DNA of 64,000 nt from Smaragdicoccus niigatensis DSM 44881 = NBRC 103563 (GCF_000380645.1 NZ_AQXZ01000010.1:87111-151110), one strand, 5' to 3'; positions 9,398-18,726 are shown, counted from the first letter of the stretch. Numbers and translations: made by a program. The notes: generated by a model not told the origin, from the letters alone.

Positions 9398-9540
9398 CGC
9401 ACCCCCTCTTTTAAACATCCCAAATTGCTCACAATCATCATCAGTCACAACAGTGTGCGGTAATGAAGCGTTGAACTATGACCAGAGAGCCGGGAACTTC
9501 CCCTAATTGATATCGACCCCCTAACCGGAGTCGGGCCCCA

Positions 9541-9563
9541 AGAACGGTGTTCTACCCCGTTCT
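9541..9563. promoter_or_regulatory. Palindromic operator candidate, iniB promoter region
   Basis: In the 264-base gap between the divergent Hsp70-like and iniB genes there is an inverted repeat AGAACGG (9541-9547) / CCGTTCT (9557-9563). The left half also forms a tighter palindrome AGAAC-ggt-GTTCT (9541-9553). A second small repeat, GTCC-ggtca-GGAC, follows at about 9568-9580. It lies roughly 100-120 bases upstream of the iniB start. It is a plausible site for a dimeric regulator, such as the LuxR protein encoded alongside, but no binding data exist and no clear -35/-10 pair was recognised. Confidence 0.4.
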
Positions 9564-9661
9564 GAGAGTCCGGTCAGGACCGTAATTTCAGGTACAAGGT
9601 TCCACAGCTATAACCGACCGCAAGCCCGACGCGGACAACGACGACCGTCAGGAGACACGCA

Positions 9662-11530
9662 ATGACCCCGAACGCGGTGCTCGACTTCATTCTCAACCTG
9701 CTCCGGGATGAGAAGGCTGCCGCTGCTTACTGCGCAGACCCGGCGCAGTCGCTTCACGCTGCCGGTCTGAGCGGTGTGTGCGCGGCGGATATCTCCGCGG
9801 TTGCGCCGATGGTGGCGGAGTCGGCTGTTGCCGGTTCCGGGGTACTCAGTGCTGTGGTCAACGCTGGCGGCCCGAACTCGGCGGTCGCTGGCGTGTCTGT
9901 TGATCCTTCGGCGCAGGCCGTTGGTGCGCTTGGCGCTGTTGCCGGTGGTCAGGCGAACGGCTCGATCGACCCGTCGCTCAACCTGGGTGGAACGTTCGGC
10001 GGAGCCGGCGGAGGTCAAGCGGGGGCCAACGGCGGCTTCTCGTTTGACCCCTCATTCGGTTTCGGCGGCAGCGCCGGTGCAAACGGTGGCGTCCAAGCCG
10101 GCGGTGGCGGTCAGGCCGGTGCCAACGGCGGCGCTTCGTTTGACCCGAACTTCGGCTTCGGCGGAACGTTCGGCGGCAACGGCGGAATCGCGGCCAACGG
10201 TGCCAGCAGCCTCGCGTTCAACCCTTCGGTTGACCTCAGCGGTGGCGCTGACCTCGCGGGCGGCCTCAACGCCGCGGCGGGAGCTGGTGCGGATGCCGCG
10301 GCGGACGCGGGCGCTTCGCTGGCCGGTGGCGTGGACTCGACACTCGATGCCGTCGGAAGCCTCGGTGGTGGCCTCACGAGCGCACTTGGTGGCGGCATCG
10401 GCGCCGGCCTCGGACTCGGTGGCGGTGCACAGGCCGGTGGCGGTGCTGAGCTTGGCGGCAATGTCGGTGCCGGCGGTGGCGGTGACGCACAGACCCAGAT
10501 CGTCGACGGAATCGGCGGAGGTCTTTCGGCAGGTGGTTCGGCATTGACCGGACTCGAGACCGACCTCGGTGGATCGCTTGCCGGCGCGGGCGGCGGCTGG
10601 AGCGACATCGACGCGGGCGCCTTCGGAAACGGTGGATTCGACGGAGGTGCCGGACTCGGCGCGGACCTCGGTGGCGCGCTGAACGGTGCTGCCGGTGGTG
10701 GCGCTGACTTGGCTGGCGCTCTCGACGGAGCTGCCGGTGGAGTTGCAGGTGCTGGCGCGGACCTCGGTGCTGAGCTTGGTGGCGCTGCGGGTGGTACGGG
10801 TGATCTCGGTGGTGCCTTGACCGGCGCTGCCGGCGGGACTTCGGACCTTGGTGCCGAACTTGGTGGTGCGGCTGGCGGTACGGGTGACCTTGGCGGTGCT
10901 TTGACTGGCGCGGCTGGTGGTACTTCGGATCTTGGTGCCGAACTTGGTGGTGCGGCTGGCGGTACCGGTGACCTTGGCGGTGCTTTGACCGGTGCTGCCG
11001 GTGGAGTTGTCGACGGTGGAGCCGACCTTGGTGGCGCCCTGACTGGCGCGGCTGGTGGTACTTCGGATCTTGGTGCTGAGCTCGGTGGCGCGGCCGGCGG
11101 TACGGGTGACCTCGGCGGTGCTTTGACCGGTGCTGCCGGTGGAGTTGCCGACGGTGGAGCCGACCTTGGTGGCGCCCTGAACGGCGCCGCTGGTGGTACT
11201 TCGGACCTTGGTGCTGAGCTCGGTGGCGCAGCCGGCGGTACGGGTGACCTCGGCGGTGCCTTGACCGGTGCGGCCGGTGGAGTTGCGGGCGGCGGCGCGG
11301 ACTTGGGCGGTGCTCTTGACGGCGCTGCTGGTGGAGGAGCTGACCTCGGTGGCGCTCTCGACGGCGGCGCTGGTGCGGGTGCCGGCGGCGAGGGACTGTT
11401 CGATGGCGCTACCGACACTGGGGCCGGACTGTTCGCCGGCGGCGACGGCGCGGGCGACGCGGCGGGTGGCGTCGACAGCCACGGTGGCGCTCTCACCGAT
11501 GGCGGATGGGGCTTCTTCGCACACGGCTGA
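9662..11530 (+). CDS. iniB: IniB-like Gly/Ala repeat protein
   Basis: 622 residues from an ATG with AGGAG upstream. The N-terminal 55 residues (MTPNAVLDFILNLLRDEKAA ... YCADPAQSLHAAGLSG) form the conserved IniB N-terminal domain. The rest is extremely rich in Gly and Ala. Residues about 330-570 hold 16 tandem units of 14 or 18 residues, alternating DLGGALTGAAGG and DLGAELGGAAGG forms. IniB is the first protein of the iniBAC locus, which in mycobacteria is induced by inhibitors of cell-wall synthesis; its biochemical role is not known. No signal peptide is evident. It is followed after 117 bases by iniA, with a strong hairpin between. Confidence 0.88.
   Translation: MTPNAVLDFILNLLRDEKAAAAYCADPAQSLHAAGLSGVCAADISAVAPMVAESAVAGSGVLSAVVNAGGPNSAVAGVSVDPSAQAVGALGAVAGGQANGSIDPSLNLGGTFGGAGGGQAGANGGFSFDPSFGFGGSAGANGGVQAGGGGQAGANGGASFDPNFGFGGTFGGNGGIAANGASSLAFNPSVDLSGGADLAGGLNAAAGAGADAAADAGASLAGGVDSTLDAVGSLGGGLTSALGGGIGAGLGLGGGAQAGGGAELGGNVGAGGGGDAQTQIVDGIGGGLSAGGSALTGLETDLGGSLAGAGGGWSDIDAGAFGNGGFDGGAGLGADLGGALNGAAGGGADLAGALDGAAGGVAGAGADLGAELGGAAGGTGDLGGALTGAAGGTSDLGAELGGAAGGTGDLGGALTGAAGGTSDLGAELGGAAGGTGDLGGALTGAAGGVVDGGADLGGALTGAAGGTSDLGAELGGAAGGTGDLGGALTGAAGGVADGGADLGGALNGAAGGTSDLGAELGGAAGGTGDLGGALTGAAGGVAGGGADLGGALDGAAGGGADLGGALDGGAGAGAGGEGLFDGATDTGAGLFAGGDGAGDAAGGVDSHGGALTDGGWGFFAHG
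10650..11367 (+). repeat. Tandem coding repeats in iniB (42/54-bp units)
   Basis: Sixteen units encode variants of DLGGALTGAAGG. Most are 42 bp; four that begin VVDG, VADG, VAGG or VAGA are 54 bp. Neighbouring copies are nearly identical at the DNA level (the stretch around 10865-11000 repeats around 11050-11125 and 11215-11270), so copy number could vary by slippage or recombination and could also be mis-assembled. Confidence 0.85.
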
Positions 11531-11562
11531 GGTGGGTCCACACACCTGGCAACGTGATCGAC

Positions 11563-11593
11563 ATGCCGCCGCGCGTATTCCGCGCGGCGGCAT
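11563..11593 (+). promoter_or_regulatory. Strong hairpin between iniB and iniA
   Basis: A perfect 13-bp inverted repeat (11563-11575 ATGCCGCCGCGCG with 11581-11593) has a 5-base loop and is almost all G/C. It lies 33 bases after the iniB stop and 55 bases before the iniA start. No T-run follows, so it is more likely an attenuating or mRNA-stabilising stem than a full intrinsic terminator; it could set the ratio of IniB to IniA/IniC. Confidence 0.6.
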
Positions 11594-11647
11594 CGTCGTG
11601 TGTAAGCCTTATCCCGAAGACCTTGACCGAACGCGGAGCGGAGCACG

Positions 11648-13456
11648 ATGAGCCTGGCAGATTCGCTGGTTGCGCTGCTCGATGAAGCGGCCGCAGTCGC
11701 GCAATCCGCGGATCGTGACGACCTCGTTCCGCGTCTGAAAGGCGCCCGCGATCGCGTGCTCGACCCGCGGCGCCGGATCATCGTCGTGGGCCCGCTCAAG
11801 CAGGGCAAGAGCCAGTTCGTCAACGCCTTGACAGGCTTCGACGTCTGCTCGATCGGCGACGACGAGACGACCGCCGTGCCAACTCACGTCTATGCGTCAG
11901 CCGTACCGAAGGCGAATCTTGTTGTCGCCGAGGGCACTGGGATGCAGTCGTCGGTGGACATCCCGATGGATCAGGTCATCGGCGTGACGCCCGACCACCC
12001 GGCGGGCCGCGGACGGCCGATCCTTCGGCTCGAAGTCGGAGTTCCGAGCAAGTTGCTCGCCGCCGGCATCGTCGCGATCGACACCCCGGGTGTTGGCGGA
12101 CATGCGAGTCCGCACTCTTCGAGTGTTCTCGGCCTGATTCCGGCTTCCGATGCCGTGCTCGTTCTGTCGGATTCCACGACCGAATTGACCGACCCGGAGG
12201 TCACGTTCCTCCGCCAGGTGTCCGGACTGTGCCAGTCCGTGGCGTTCCTGCAGACCAAGACCGACGTGTCGCCGCATTGGCGTGAGATCGTTGCCGCCAA
12301 TCAGCGCCACCTCGAGAAGGCGCAACTCGACGTTCCGATGATCCCGATCTCATCGGTGTTGCGACAGCACGCCGTCCGGCTGCAGGACCAGAGCCTCGCC
12401 GAAGAATCCGGTTTCGGACCGCTGCTCGAGTTCATCCGGGACCGCGTCATCAAGCCCGCCGACGAGAACACGATCCGCGGAGTCGGACTCGACGTCCGCG
12501 CGACGGTGGAGCACCTGGCCGTCGCGCTCGATTCCGAACTCGCCGCTCTGCGCGATCCGAACTCGGCGCAATCGGCTCTGACGGATCTGCGGCAGGCGCG
12601 CGAGCGGGCCGAAGACCTGGTGAAGAAGACGTCGCGTTGGCAGACGACGCTGGGTGATGGCATCACTGACCTCGCAGCAGATATCGATCACGATCTCCGG
12701 GACCGTCTGCGCCGCGTCACGCGCGAAGCCGAGGAGTGGATCGACGACAACGACCCGGCCGACAACTGGCAGCGACTCGTCGATTGGATGGTCGAGCGCG
12801 TCGGCGAAGTCGTCGGCGACAACTTCGTCTGGGCGCATGAACGTGCGGTGTGGCTCGCCAAGCAGGTCGCGACGCATTTCGGGGAATCGGGTGCGGTCGC
12901 GCTGCCCAAGCTCAACGTGGGCGAGATCGACGGGATTCTCGAGCCGGTGCATGAGATCGGCGATATCGATGATCGGCACATCGGGCTGACACAGAAGGTG
13001 CTCGTCGGCATGCGCGGCTCGTACGGCGGCGTGCTGATGTTCGGCCTGGTCACGACGTTCGCGGGACTCGCTCTGGTCAACCCGATCTCGATCGGCGCGG
13101 GTGTTCTGCTCGGCACGAAGGCCTATCGCGAGGACCGCGGAAATCGGCTCACCGCACGCCGAAATGAAGCCAAGGCGGTCATGCGTCGCTTCACCGAAGA
13201 CGTCAGCTTCCAGGTGAGCAAGGAATCGAAGGACCGGCTGCGTCACGTGCAGCGCGTGCTTCGAGACCACTTTGCCGAACTCGCGGATCAGTCGCTGCGT
13301 TCGCTCAACGAGTCACTCCGACTCGCGCAGGAGGCTGCGGCGACCGCGTCGACGTCGCGCACTGCGCGGATCGCACAAGTTGAGCAGAAACTCGCGGCCG
13401 TCCGCGGTCTACAGGCCCGCGCGGACCGGCTGATTTCGGGGGCGGTCAGGACGTGA
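11648..13456 (+). CDS. iniA: Dynamin-like GTPase IniA
   Basis: 602 residues. The GTPase domain has G1 GPLKQGKS at 48-55, G3 DTPGVGG at 145-151 and G4 TKTD at 203-206. A long helical region follows (residues 290-440), then a hydrophobic hairpin around 455-490 (LMFGLVTTFAGLALVNPISI, then GAGVLLG) that would insert in the membrane, and further helices to the end. This is the architecture of bacterial dynamin-like proteins; mycobacterial IniA is a membrane-remodelling member linked to tolerance of cell-wall drugs. The ATG has a GGAG upstream. The stop overlaps the iniC start (GTGA at 13453-13456), so the two GTPases are probably made in fixed ratio. Confidence 0.93.
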   Translation: MSLADSLVALLDEAAAVAQSADRDDLVPRLKGARDRVLDPRRRIIVVGPLKQGKSQFVNALTGFDVCSIGDDETTAVPTHVYASAVPKANLVVAEGTGMQSSVDIPMDQVIGVTPDHPAGRGRPILRLEVGVPSKLLAAGIVAIDTPGVGGHASPHSSSVLGLIPASDAVLVLSDSTTELTDPEVTFLRQVSGLCQSVAFLQTKTDVSPHWREIVAANQRHLEKAQLDVPMIPISSVLRQHAVRLQDQSLAEESGFGPLLEFIRDRVIKPADENTIRGVGLDVRATVEHLAVALDSELAALRDPNSAQSALTDLRQARERAEDLVKKTSRWQTTLGDGITDLAADIDHDLRDRLRRVTREAEEWIDDNDPADNWQRLVDWMVERVGEVVGDNFVWAHERAVWLAKQVATHFGESGAVALPKLNVGEIDGILEPVHEIGDIDDRHIGLTQKVLVGMRGSYGGVLMFGLVTTFAGLALVNPISIGAGVLLGTKAYREDRGNRLTARRNEAKAVMRRFTEDVSFQVSKESKDRLRHVQRVLRDHFAELADQSLRSLNESLRLAQEAAATASTSRTARIAQVEQKLAAVRGLQARADRLISGAVRT

Positions 13457-14928
13457 GCGGCGACGCCGTTTCGTCGGCTGCGCGATCGCTCCTCGATCGC
13501 GCAGCCCGACTCTATGCACACGATCCCGCGGTGTCCGCGCAGGTAGCGGACTGTATCCGGCGTCTGGACCAACCCCTGCGCATCGCGGTCGCGGGAGCGA
13601 TCAAGGCGGGGAAGTCGACGCTGCTGAACTCTCTCGTCGGGCAGGCCGTCGCGCCGACCGACGCGACCGAATGCACGCGGGTCGTCACGTGGTACCGCCA
13701 TGGCCAGCACCCGACTGTCACCGCGCGGATGGCCGACGGCTCGGCGGCGAACGTCCGTGTGGTGCGAGTGGAGTCCGGTCTCTCGTTCGATGTCTCGGAC
13801 CTGGATTCGGACCGTATCGAGCACATCGACGTCGAATGGCCGGCCCCCGCGCTGGCAGCGACGACGATTGTCGACACCCCGGGCACGTCATCGCTGTCGC
13901 ACGACGTCTCCGCACGCACGCTGGCGATGTTCGCGCCGGTCGAGGGCACGTCGAATGCTGACGCGGTCGTCTACCTGCTGCGGAGCCTGAGTGAAGGGGA
14001 CGTGTCGTTCCTCAAGCAGATCGCGGCGCACATTGCTTCGGATGCGGGGCCGCTTGGTGTGATCGGCGTTGTCTCCCGCGCCGATGAGGTCGGTGCCGGC
14101 CGCATCGATTCGATGAATTCGGCACACGAGATGGCGGCGCGCTTCGCCGGTGAGCTCGAGCGGAACGGCCTGTGCCAGGCGGTCGTGCCCGTGGCCGGCC
14201 TGCTCGCCTTTGCCGCCAAGACCCTGCGCGAGGCCGAATTCTCGGCGTTCCTGGCGCTCGCCGCGGTGCCGGTCGACGATCTCACGCTCGCACTGCTGTC
14301 CGCGGATCGATTCGGCCGCCCCGACATGCCGCTTCCGGTCGACCCGGGTCTGCGGGCAGAGCTGGTGAGGCGCTTCGGATTGTTCGGAATCCGGCTGGCC
14401 GTCACCATGATTCGACTGGGCGTGCGGGACTCCACGGCGTTGGCCGCGGAGTTGTTGCAGCGCAGCGGGATCGAGGAGCTGCGAACACTCATCGACATCC
14501 AATTCGGGCAACGCGCGGAACAGCTGAAGTCGCACTCGGTGCTGACCGGCCTGGCCCGCGTGTTGCAGGCGCATCCGGTCGGCGATTCCGGTCGGCTTCT
14601 GGTTGATGTGCAGCGCACGCTCGCGGACGTTCACGGGTTCGCCGAGCTTCGTCTGCTCGGCCGTCTTCGCACGACGAAATCGCCGCTGCCCGAGGCGGAT
14701 CAAGCGGAGCTCGTAAGGCTTATCGGTGGGCTCGGTGTCCACCCGGTCCGGCGACTCGGACTCCTGGAGCAGGCGGATCGCGGGACTATTCATGCGGCGG
14801 CGGTCGCGGCTGTGCACAAGTGGCGTCAGCGGGCGAAGCACCCACTTCTCGATCGCGGAACTGCCAAGGCGTGCGAGGTCGCGGCTCGCAGTGCCGAGGG
14901 GATCGTCAAGCAGCTGGCGCAGGTCTGA
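13453..14928 (+). CDS. iniC: Dynamin-like GTPase IniC
   Basis: 491 residues, GTG start overlapping the iniA stop by four bases. The P-loop GAIKAGKS is at 48-55, the switch region DATECTRVVTWY at about 70-81, G3 DTPGTSS at 141-147 and a G4-like SRAD near 210. The C-terminal half is helical and ends without the clear membrane hairpin of IniA, so IniC may act as its partner at the membrane. It is the last gene of the ini operon: 241 bases follow before dnaK and hold the dnaK control region, with no convincing terminator. Confidence 0.9.
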   Translation: MSGDAVSSAARSLLDRAARLYAHDPAVSAQVADCIRRLDQPLRIAVAGAIKAGKSTLLNSLVGQAVAPTDATECTRVVTWYRHGQHPTVTARMADGSAANVRVVRVESGLSFDVSDLDSDRIEHIDVEWPAPALAATTIVDTPGTSSLSHDVSARTLAMFAPVEGTSNADAVVYLLRSLSEGDVSFLKQIAAHIASDAGPLGVIGVVSRADEVGAGRIDSMNSAHEMAARFAGELERNGLCQAVVPVAGLLAFAAKTLREAEFSAFLALAAVPVDDLTLALLSADRFGRPDMPLPVDPGLRAELVRRFGLFGIRLAVTMIRLGVRDSTALAAELLQRSGIEELRTLIDIQFGQRAEQLKSHSVLTGLARVLQAHPVGDSGRLLVDVQRTLADVHGFAELRLLGRLRTTKSPLPEADQAELVRLIGGLGVHPVRRLGLLEQADRGTIHAAAVAAVHKWRQRAKHPLLDRGTAKACEVAARSAEGIVKQLAQV

Positions 14929-15018
14929 GGGTTCTGCACCGCCAGGCCCCCGTTTTCGCCGCGGACAAGGGACCTCATGGTGCGCGGGTCCGGCCTCCGA
15001 AAATTTTTCTGGATTCCT

Positions 15019-15044
15019 GGAACAAAAGTTGAGTGCCCTCCGTT
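15019..15044 (+). promoter_or_regulatory. SigH/SigE-type stress promoter of dnaK
   Basis: GGAACA at 15019-15024 and CGTT at 15041-15044, separated by 16 bases, match the actinobacterial SigH consensus (GGAAYA, 16-17 bases, CGTT). The promoter lies about 125 bases upstream of the dnaK ATG. The -10 element falls inside the first HAIR repeat, so HspR bound there would block it. SigH control of dnaK is known in mycobacteria. Confidence 0.65.
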
Positions 15045-15050
15045 CAACTT
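15026..15050. promoter_or_regulatory. HspR operator (HAIR) 1 upstream of dnaK
   Basis: AAGTTGAGT and GTTCAACTT face each other over a 7-base spacer, close to the HspR consensus CTTGAGT-N7-ACTCAAG. The inner two positions of the arms do not pair. HspR, encoded as the last gene of this operon, represses through such sites. Confidence 0.75.
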
Positions 15051-15113
15051 TATGAAACCTGAGCGAGACTGACTCAAGATTCTTCTTGACGCACGAGGGA
15101 CTGTGTGGCAAAG

Positions 15114-15134
15114 ATTGAGTCAACCCCGCTCAGG
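15114..15134. promoter_or_regulatory. HspR operator (HAIR) 2 upstream of dnaK
   Basis: ATTGAGT (15114-15120), a 7-base spacer and GCTCAGG (15128-15134) form a second, weaker HAIR-like site, about 25 bases before the dnaK ribosome site (AGGAGG at 15157). A possible vegetative -35 (TTGACG, 15086-15091) lies between the two HAIR sites, but I see no good -10 for it. Confidence 0.55.
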
Positions 15135-15169
15135 TGGGGAGATAGCTCATCAATTCAGGAGGAATCCAA

Positions 15170-17005
15170 ATGGCTCGTGCGGTCGGAATCGACCTCGGAA
15201 CCACTAACTCGTGTGTGTCCGTGCTGGAGGGTGGCGACCCAACCGTCATCGCCAACTCCGAAGGTTCGCGCACCACGCCGTCGGTCGTCGCCTTCGCGAA
15301 GAACGGCGAGATTCTCGTCGGTCAGCCGGCGAAGAACCAGGCCGTCACCAACGTCGACCGCACCATTCGTTCGGTGAAGCGACACATGGGTGAGGGCACC
15401 TGGCACGCCGACATCGACGGCAAGAACTACACGCCGCAGGAAATCAGCGCTCGCGTGCTCATGAAGCTCAAGCGCGACGCGGAGGACTACCTCGGTGAGA
15501 CCATCACCGACGCGGTCATCACTGTGCCGGCGTACTTCAACGACGCGCAGCGTCAGGCGACCAAGGAAGCCGGCCAGATCGCCGGCCTCAACGTGCTCCG
15601 GATCGTCAACGAGCCGACTGCGGCCGCACTCGCGTACGGCCTCGACAAGGGCAAGAGCGAGCAGACCATCCTCGTCTTCGACCTCGGTGGTGGAACGTTC
15701 GACGTCTCGCTCCTCGAGATCGGCGACGGTGTCGTCGAGGTTCGTGCGACCTCCGGTGACAACCACCTCGGTGGTGACGACTGGGACCAGCGCGTCGTGA
15801 ACTGGCTCGTCGAGAAGTTCAAGGGCAGCTCGGGCATCGACCTCACCAAGGACAAGATGGCGATGCAGCGTCTGCGCGAGGCTGCCGAGAAGGCCAAGAT
15901 CGAGCTCTCGAGCTCGCAGAGCACCTCGATCAACCTCCCGTACATCACGGTCGACGCAGACAAGAACCCGCTGTTCCTCGACGAGCAGCTGTCGCGTTCG
16001 GAGTTCCAGCGCATCACGCAGGACCTCCTGGACCGCACGCGTGCGCCGTTCCAGCAGGTCATCAAGGACGCCGGAATTTCGGTCAGCGAGATCGACCACG
16101 TTGTCCTCGTTGGTGGCTCGACCCGTATGCCGGCCGTCTCGGACCTCGTCCGTGAGCTGACCGGTGGCAAGGAGCCCAACAAGGGCGTCAACCCGGACGA
16201 GGTCGTCGCCGTCGGCGCCGCTCTCCAGGCTGGTGTTCTCAAGGGTGAGGTCAAGGACGTTCTGCTCCTCGACGTCACGCCGCTGACCCTCGGTATCGAG
16301 ACCAAGGGTGGCGTCATGACCAAGATGATCGAGCGCAACACCACCATCCCGACCGAGCGGTCGGAGACCTTCACCACGGCCGATGACAACCAGCCGTCGG
16401 TGCAGATCCAGGTCTACCAGGGTGAGCGTGAGATCGCCTCGCACAACAAGCTGCTCGGTTCGTTCGAACTGACCGGCCTCCCGCCGGCACCGCGCGGCGT
16501 CCCGCAGATCGAGGTCACCTTCAGCATCGACGCCAACGGCATAGTGCACGTGACCGCGAAGGACAAGGGCACCGGCAAGTCGAACACGATCAAGATCCAG
16601 GACGGCTCGGGCCTGTCCAAGGAGGAGATCGACCGCATGGTCCGCGACGCCGAGGCGCACGCTTCGGAGGACAAGGCTCGCCGCGAAGAGGCCGAGACCC
16701 GCAACCAGGCCGAGTCGCTCGTGTACCAGACCGAGAAGATCGTGAAGGAGAACGAGGACAAGATCCCGGGCGACGTCAAGATCAAGGTCGAGGCGGCCAT
16801 CAAGGGCGTCAAGGACGCGCTTGCCGGCACCGACACGAACGCCGTCAAGGCTGCGGTCGAGACGCTTGCGGCCGAGGCTCAGGCCGTCGGCCAGGCGATG
16901 TACGCACAGGGTGAGGGCGAAGGCGCACCGGGCGCTGGAGCAGGTGCCAGTCAGGCTGCTGACGACACGGTCGTCGACGCCGAGATCGTGGACGAAGACA
17001 AGTGA
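15170..17005 (+). CDS. dnaK: Chaperone DnaK (Hsp70)
   Basis: 611 residues, a normal length for actinobacterial DnaK. The ATP-dependent chaperone of the DnaK-GrpE-DnaJ cycle. Phosphate-1 loop GIDLGTTNS at 5-13, [17 protein letters not shown] near 120, phosphate-2 [11 protein letters not shown] near 170 and adenosine motif [11 protein letters not shown] near 310; the linker [20 protein letters not shown] precedes the substrate-binding domain. The C-terminus ends in acidic [11 protein letters not shown]. The start has a perfect AGGAGG site. Its stop overlaps the grpE start, beginning a tightly coupled operon controlled by the SigH-type promoter and HAIR sites upstream. Confidence 0.99.
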   Translation: MARAVGIDLGTTNSCVSVLEGGDPTVIANSEGSRTTPSVVAFAKNGEILVGQPAKNQAVTNVDRTIRSVKRHMGEGTWHADIDGKNYTPQEISARVLMKLKRDAEDYLGETITDAVITVPAYFNDAQRQATKEAGQIAGLNVLRIVNEPTAAALAYGLDKGKSEQTILVFDLGGGTFDVSLLEIGDGVVEVRATSGDNHLGGDDWDQRVVNWLVEKFKGSSGIDLTKDKMAMQRLREAAEKAKIELSSSQSTSINLPYITVDADKNPLFLDEQLSRSEFQRITQDLLDRTRAPFQQVIKDAGISVSEIDHVVLVGGSTRMPAVSDLVRELTGGKEPNKGVNPDEVVAVGAALQAGVLKGEVKDVLLLDVTPLTLGIETKGGVMTKMIERNTTIPTERSETFTTADDNQPSVQIQVYQGEREIASHNKLLGSFELTGLPPAPRGVPQIEVTFSIDANGIVHVTAKDKGTGKSNTIKIQDGSGLSKEEIDRMVRDAEAHASEDKARREEAETRNQAESLVYQTEKIVKENEDKIPGDVKIKVEAAIKGVKDALAGTDTNAVKAAVETLAAEAQAVGQAMYAQGEGEGAPGAGAGASQAADDTVVDAEIVDEDK

Positions 17006-17535
17006 CCGAGCCGCAGGACGACGTCACTCTCGAGGAGACCGAAGCCCCAACCGCCGAAGAAGCGGTTGAGGCTTCGGCCCCCGAGGCCGACCTGCTTGCC
17101 GAGCGCACCGCTGACCTGCAGCGCGTGACCGCGGAGTACGCGAACTACCGTCGACGCGTCGAGCGTGACCGCCAGGCCGTGGTCGATGCCGCCAAGGCAT
17201 CGGTCGTGATGGACCTGTTGGTCGTGCTCGACGACCTCGACCGTGCGCGGACCCACGGCGACCTCGAGACCGGGCCACTGAAGTCGGTGGCGGACAAGCT
17301 CGTCGTCGCGCTGACGAAGGTCGGTCTGCAGTCGTTCGGAACCGAAGGTGACCCCTTCGAGCCGGCGCTGCACGAGGCTGTCCAGCACGAGGGCGATGGA
17401 TCGAATCCGGTCGTCGGCCTCGTGATGCGCAAGGGCTACCGGCTCGGGGAGCGGGTTCTCCGCCACGCGCTCGTCGGCGTTGTCGACGCCGAACCTGAAG
17501 TACCGGCCGAAGCTGAAGATTCGGCTGACAATTAG
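17002..17535 (+). CDS. grpE: Nucleotide exchange factor GrpE
   Basis: 177 residues, GTG start in a GTGA overlap with the dnaK stop. The acidic N-terminal region ([13 protein letters not shown]) is followed by the long helix [20 protein letters not shown] and the C-terminal beta domain with [14 protein letters not shown] and [19 protein letters not shown], characteristic of GrpE. It releases ADP from DnaK. Only 21 bases separate it from dnaJ. Confidence 0.98.
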   Translation: MTEPQDDVTLEETEAPTAEEAVEASAPEADLLAERTADLQRVTAEYANYRRRVERDRQAVVDAAKASVVMDLLVVLDDLDRARTHGDLETGPLKSVADKLVVALTKVGLQSFGTEGDPFEPALHEAVQHEGDGSNPVVGLVMRKGYRLGERVLRHALVGVVDAEPEVPAEAEDSADN

Positions 17536-17556
17536 TAAGCGAGAGGGGGAAACGCC

Positions 17557-18726
17557 GTGAGCCAGCGCGAATGGATCGAGAAGGACTTCTACGCCGACCT
17601 CGGCGTTTCCTCCGACGCGACGCAGGACGACATCAAGAAGGCGTACCGCAAGCTCGCTCGCGAGCTGCACCCAGACCGGAACCCCGGGAACGCCCAGGCA
17701 GAGGAACGGTTCAAAGCGGTCAGCGAAGCCAACTCGGTGCTGTCCGACGCGACCAAGCGCAAGGAATACGACGAGACTCGTCGGCTCTTCAAGTCGGGCG
17801 CCTTCGGGCGCGGCGGCTTCAGTGGTGGCGGGTACCCGGGCGGCGCAGGTGGTCAGACCTTCACCTCTGATTTCAATATCGGAGACATCTTCGGTGGTGG
17901 AGCTGGTGCCGATGGCGGCCTTGGTGACATCCTCGGCGGCATCTTCAACCGCGGCGGCCGGTCGTCCCGACCCAAGCGCGGCGCGGACGTCGAGGCGACC
18001 ACGACCCTCGAGTTCCGCGATGCCACGCGGGGCGTCAAGATCCCGCTCCGCATGACGAGCCCCTCCGCGTGCATCACGTGCCACGGCAGCGGTGCCCAGC
18101 CGGGCACCAGCCCGAAGCAGTGTCCGCAGTGCAAGGGCAGCGGAATCGTGAGCCGCAACCAGGGTGCCTTCGGATTCAGTGAGCCCTGCGACATGTGTCG
18201 AGGCAGCGGTTCGATCATCGAGAACCCCTGCAACGACTGCGGTGGCAGCGGCGTACAGAACCGCACGCGCACGATCAACGTCTCGATCCCGCCAGGCGTC
18301 AAGGACGGTCAGCGGATTCGCGTGCCCGCGCAGGGCGAGGCGGGGTTGCGGGGCGCTCCGGCAGGCGACCTGTACGTCACGGTCGCGGTCAAGCCGGACA
18401 AGGTGTTCACGCGCACGGGCGACGACCTGAACCTGACGGTTCCGGTCAGCATCGGTGAATCGGTACTCGGCACGACGGTGTCCGTCCCGACGCTCGATTC
18501 GCGCGTCAGCGTCAAGGTGCCGCCCGGCACCGCCGACGGACGCAAGCTGCGGATCAAGGGCTACGGCGTCCCACACAAGGACGGTTCGAGCGGCGATCTG
18601 CTGGTCACCGTGAAGGTCGTTGTGCCGCATGATCTCTCCGGCGACGCGCTCGAGGCTCTCAAGGCCTACGCGGAGGCGGAGAAGGCGGCCGGCTTCGATC
18701 CCCGCTCCGGGTGGGCAGGTGCGTAA
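17557..18726 (+). CDS. dnaJ: Co-chaperone DnaJ
   Basis: 389 residues, GTG start with GAGAGGGGG upstream. It has an N-terminal J domain with the HPD motif (ELHPDRNPG near 47), a Gly/Phe-rich linker, and four zinc-finger repeats [24 protein letters not shown] and CNDCGGSG (about 168-235). The C-terminal substrate domains follow, with [20 protein letters not shown]. It stimulates DnaK ATPase and delivers substrate. It is the DnaJ1 of actinobacteria, which is linked to hspR; the hspR ATG overlaps its stop codon. Confidence 0.98.
   Translation: MSQREWIEKDFYADLGVSSDATQDDIKKAYRKLARELHPDRNPGNAQAEERFKAVSEANSVLSDATKRKEYDETRRLFKSGAFGRGGFSGGGYPGGAGGQTFTSDFNIGDIFGGGAGADGGLGDILGGIFNRGGRSSRPKRGADVEATTTLEFRDATRGVKIPLRMTSPSACITCHGSGAQPGTSPKQCPQCKGSGIVSRNQGAFGFSEPCDMCRGSGSIIENPCNDCGGSGVQNRTRTINVSIPPGVKDGQRIRVPAQGEAGLRGAPAGDLYVTVAVKPDKVFTRTGDDLNLTVPVSIGESVLGTTVSVPTLDSRVSVKVPPGTADGRKLRIKGYGVPHKDGSSGDLLVTVKVVVPHDLSGDALEALKAYAEAEKAAGFDPRSGWAGA

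Noticed and set aside
10650..11367. Possible CRISPR-like repeat array
   Set aside because: The repeats are contiguous, in frame and encode Gly/Ala units of iniB, with no unique spacers.
10052..11823. Long minus-strand frames (513 and 570 codons) opposite iniB
   Set aside because: They are mirror images of the Gly/Ala repeats of iniB and read as Ser/Thr- or Pro-rich low complexity without motifs or a ribosome site.
14929..15000. Possible iniC terminator (GGACC ... GGTCC then a T-run)
   Set aside because: The stem has only five pairs and the T-run is about 13 bases away, so it is not convincing.
15155..18630. Minus-strand frames of 501 and 559 codons
   Set aside because: They are antisense to dnaK, grpE and dnaJ and have no domain features.
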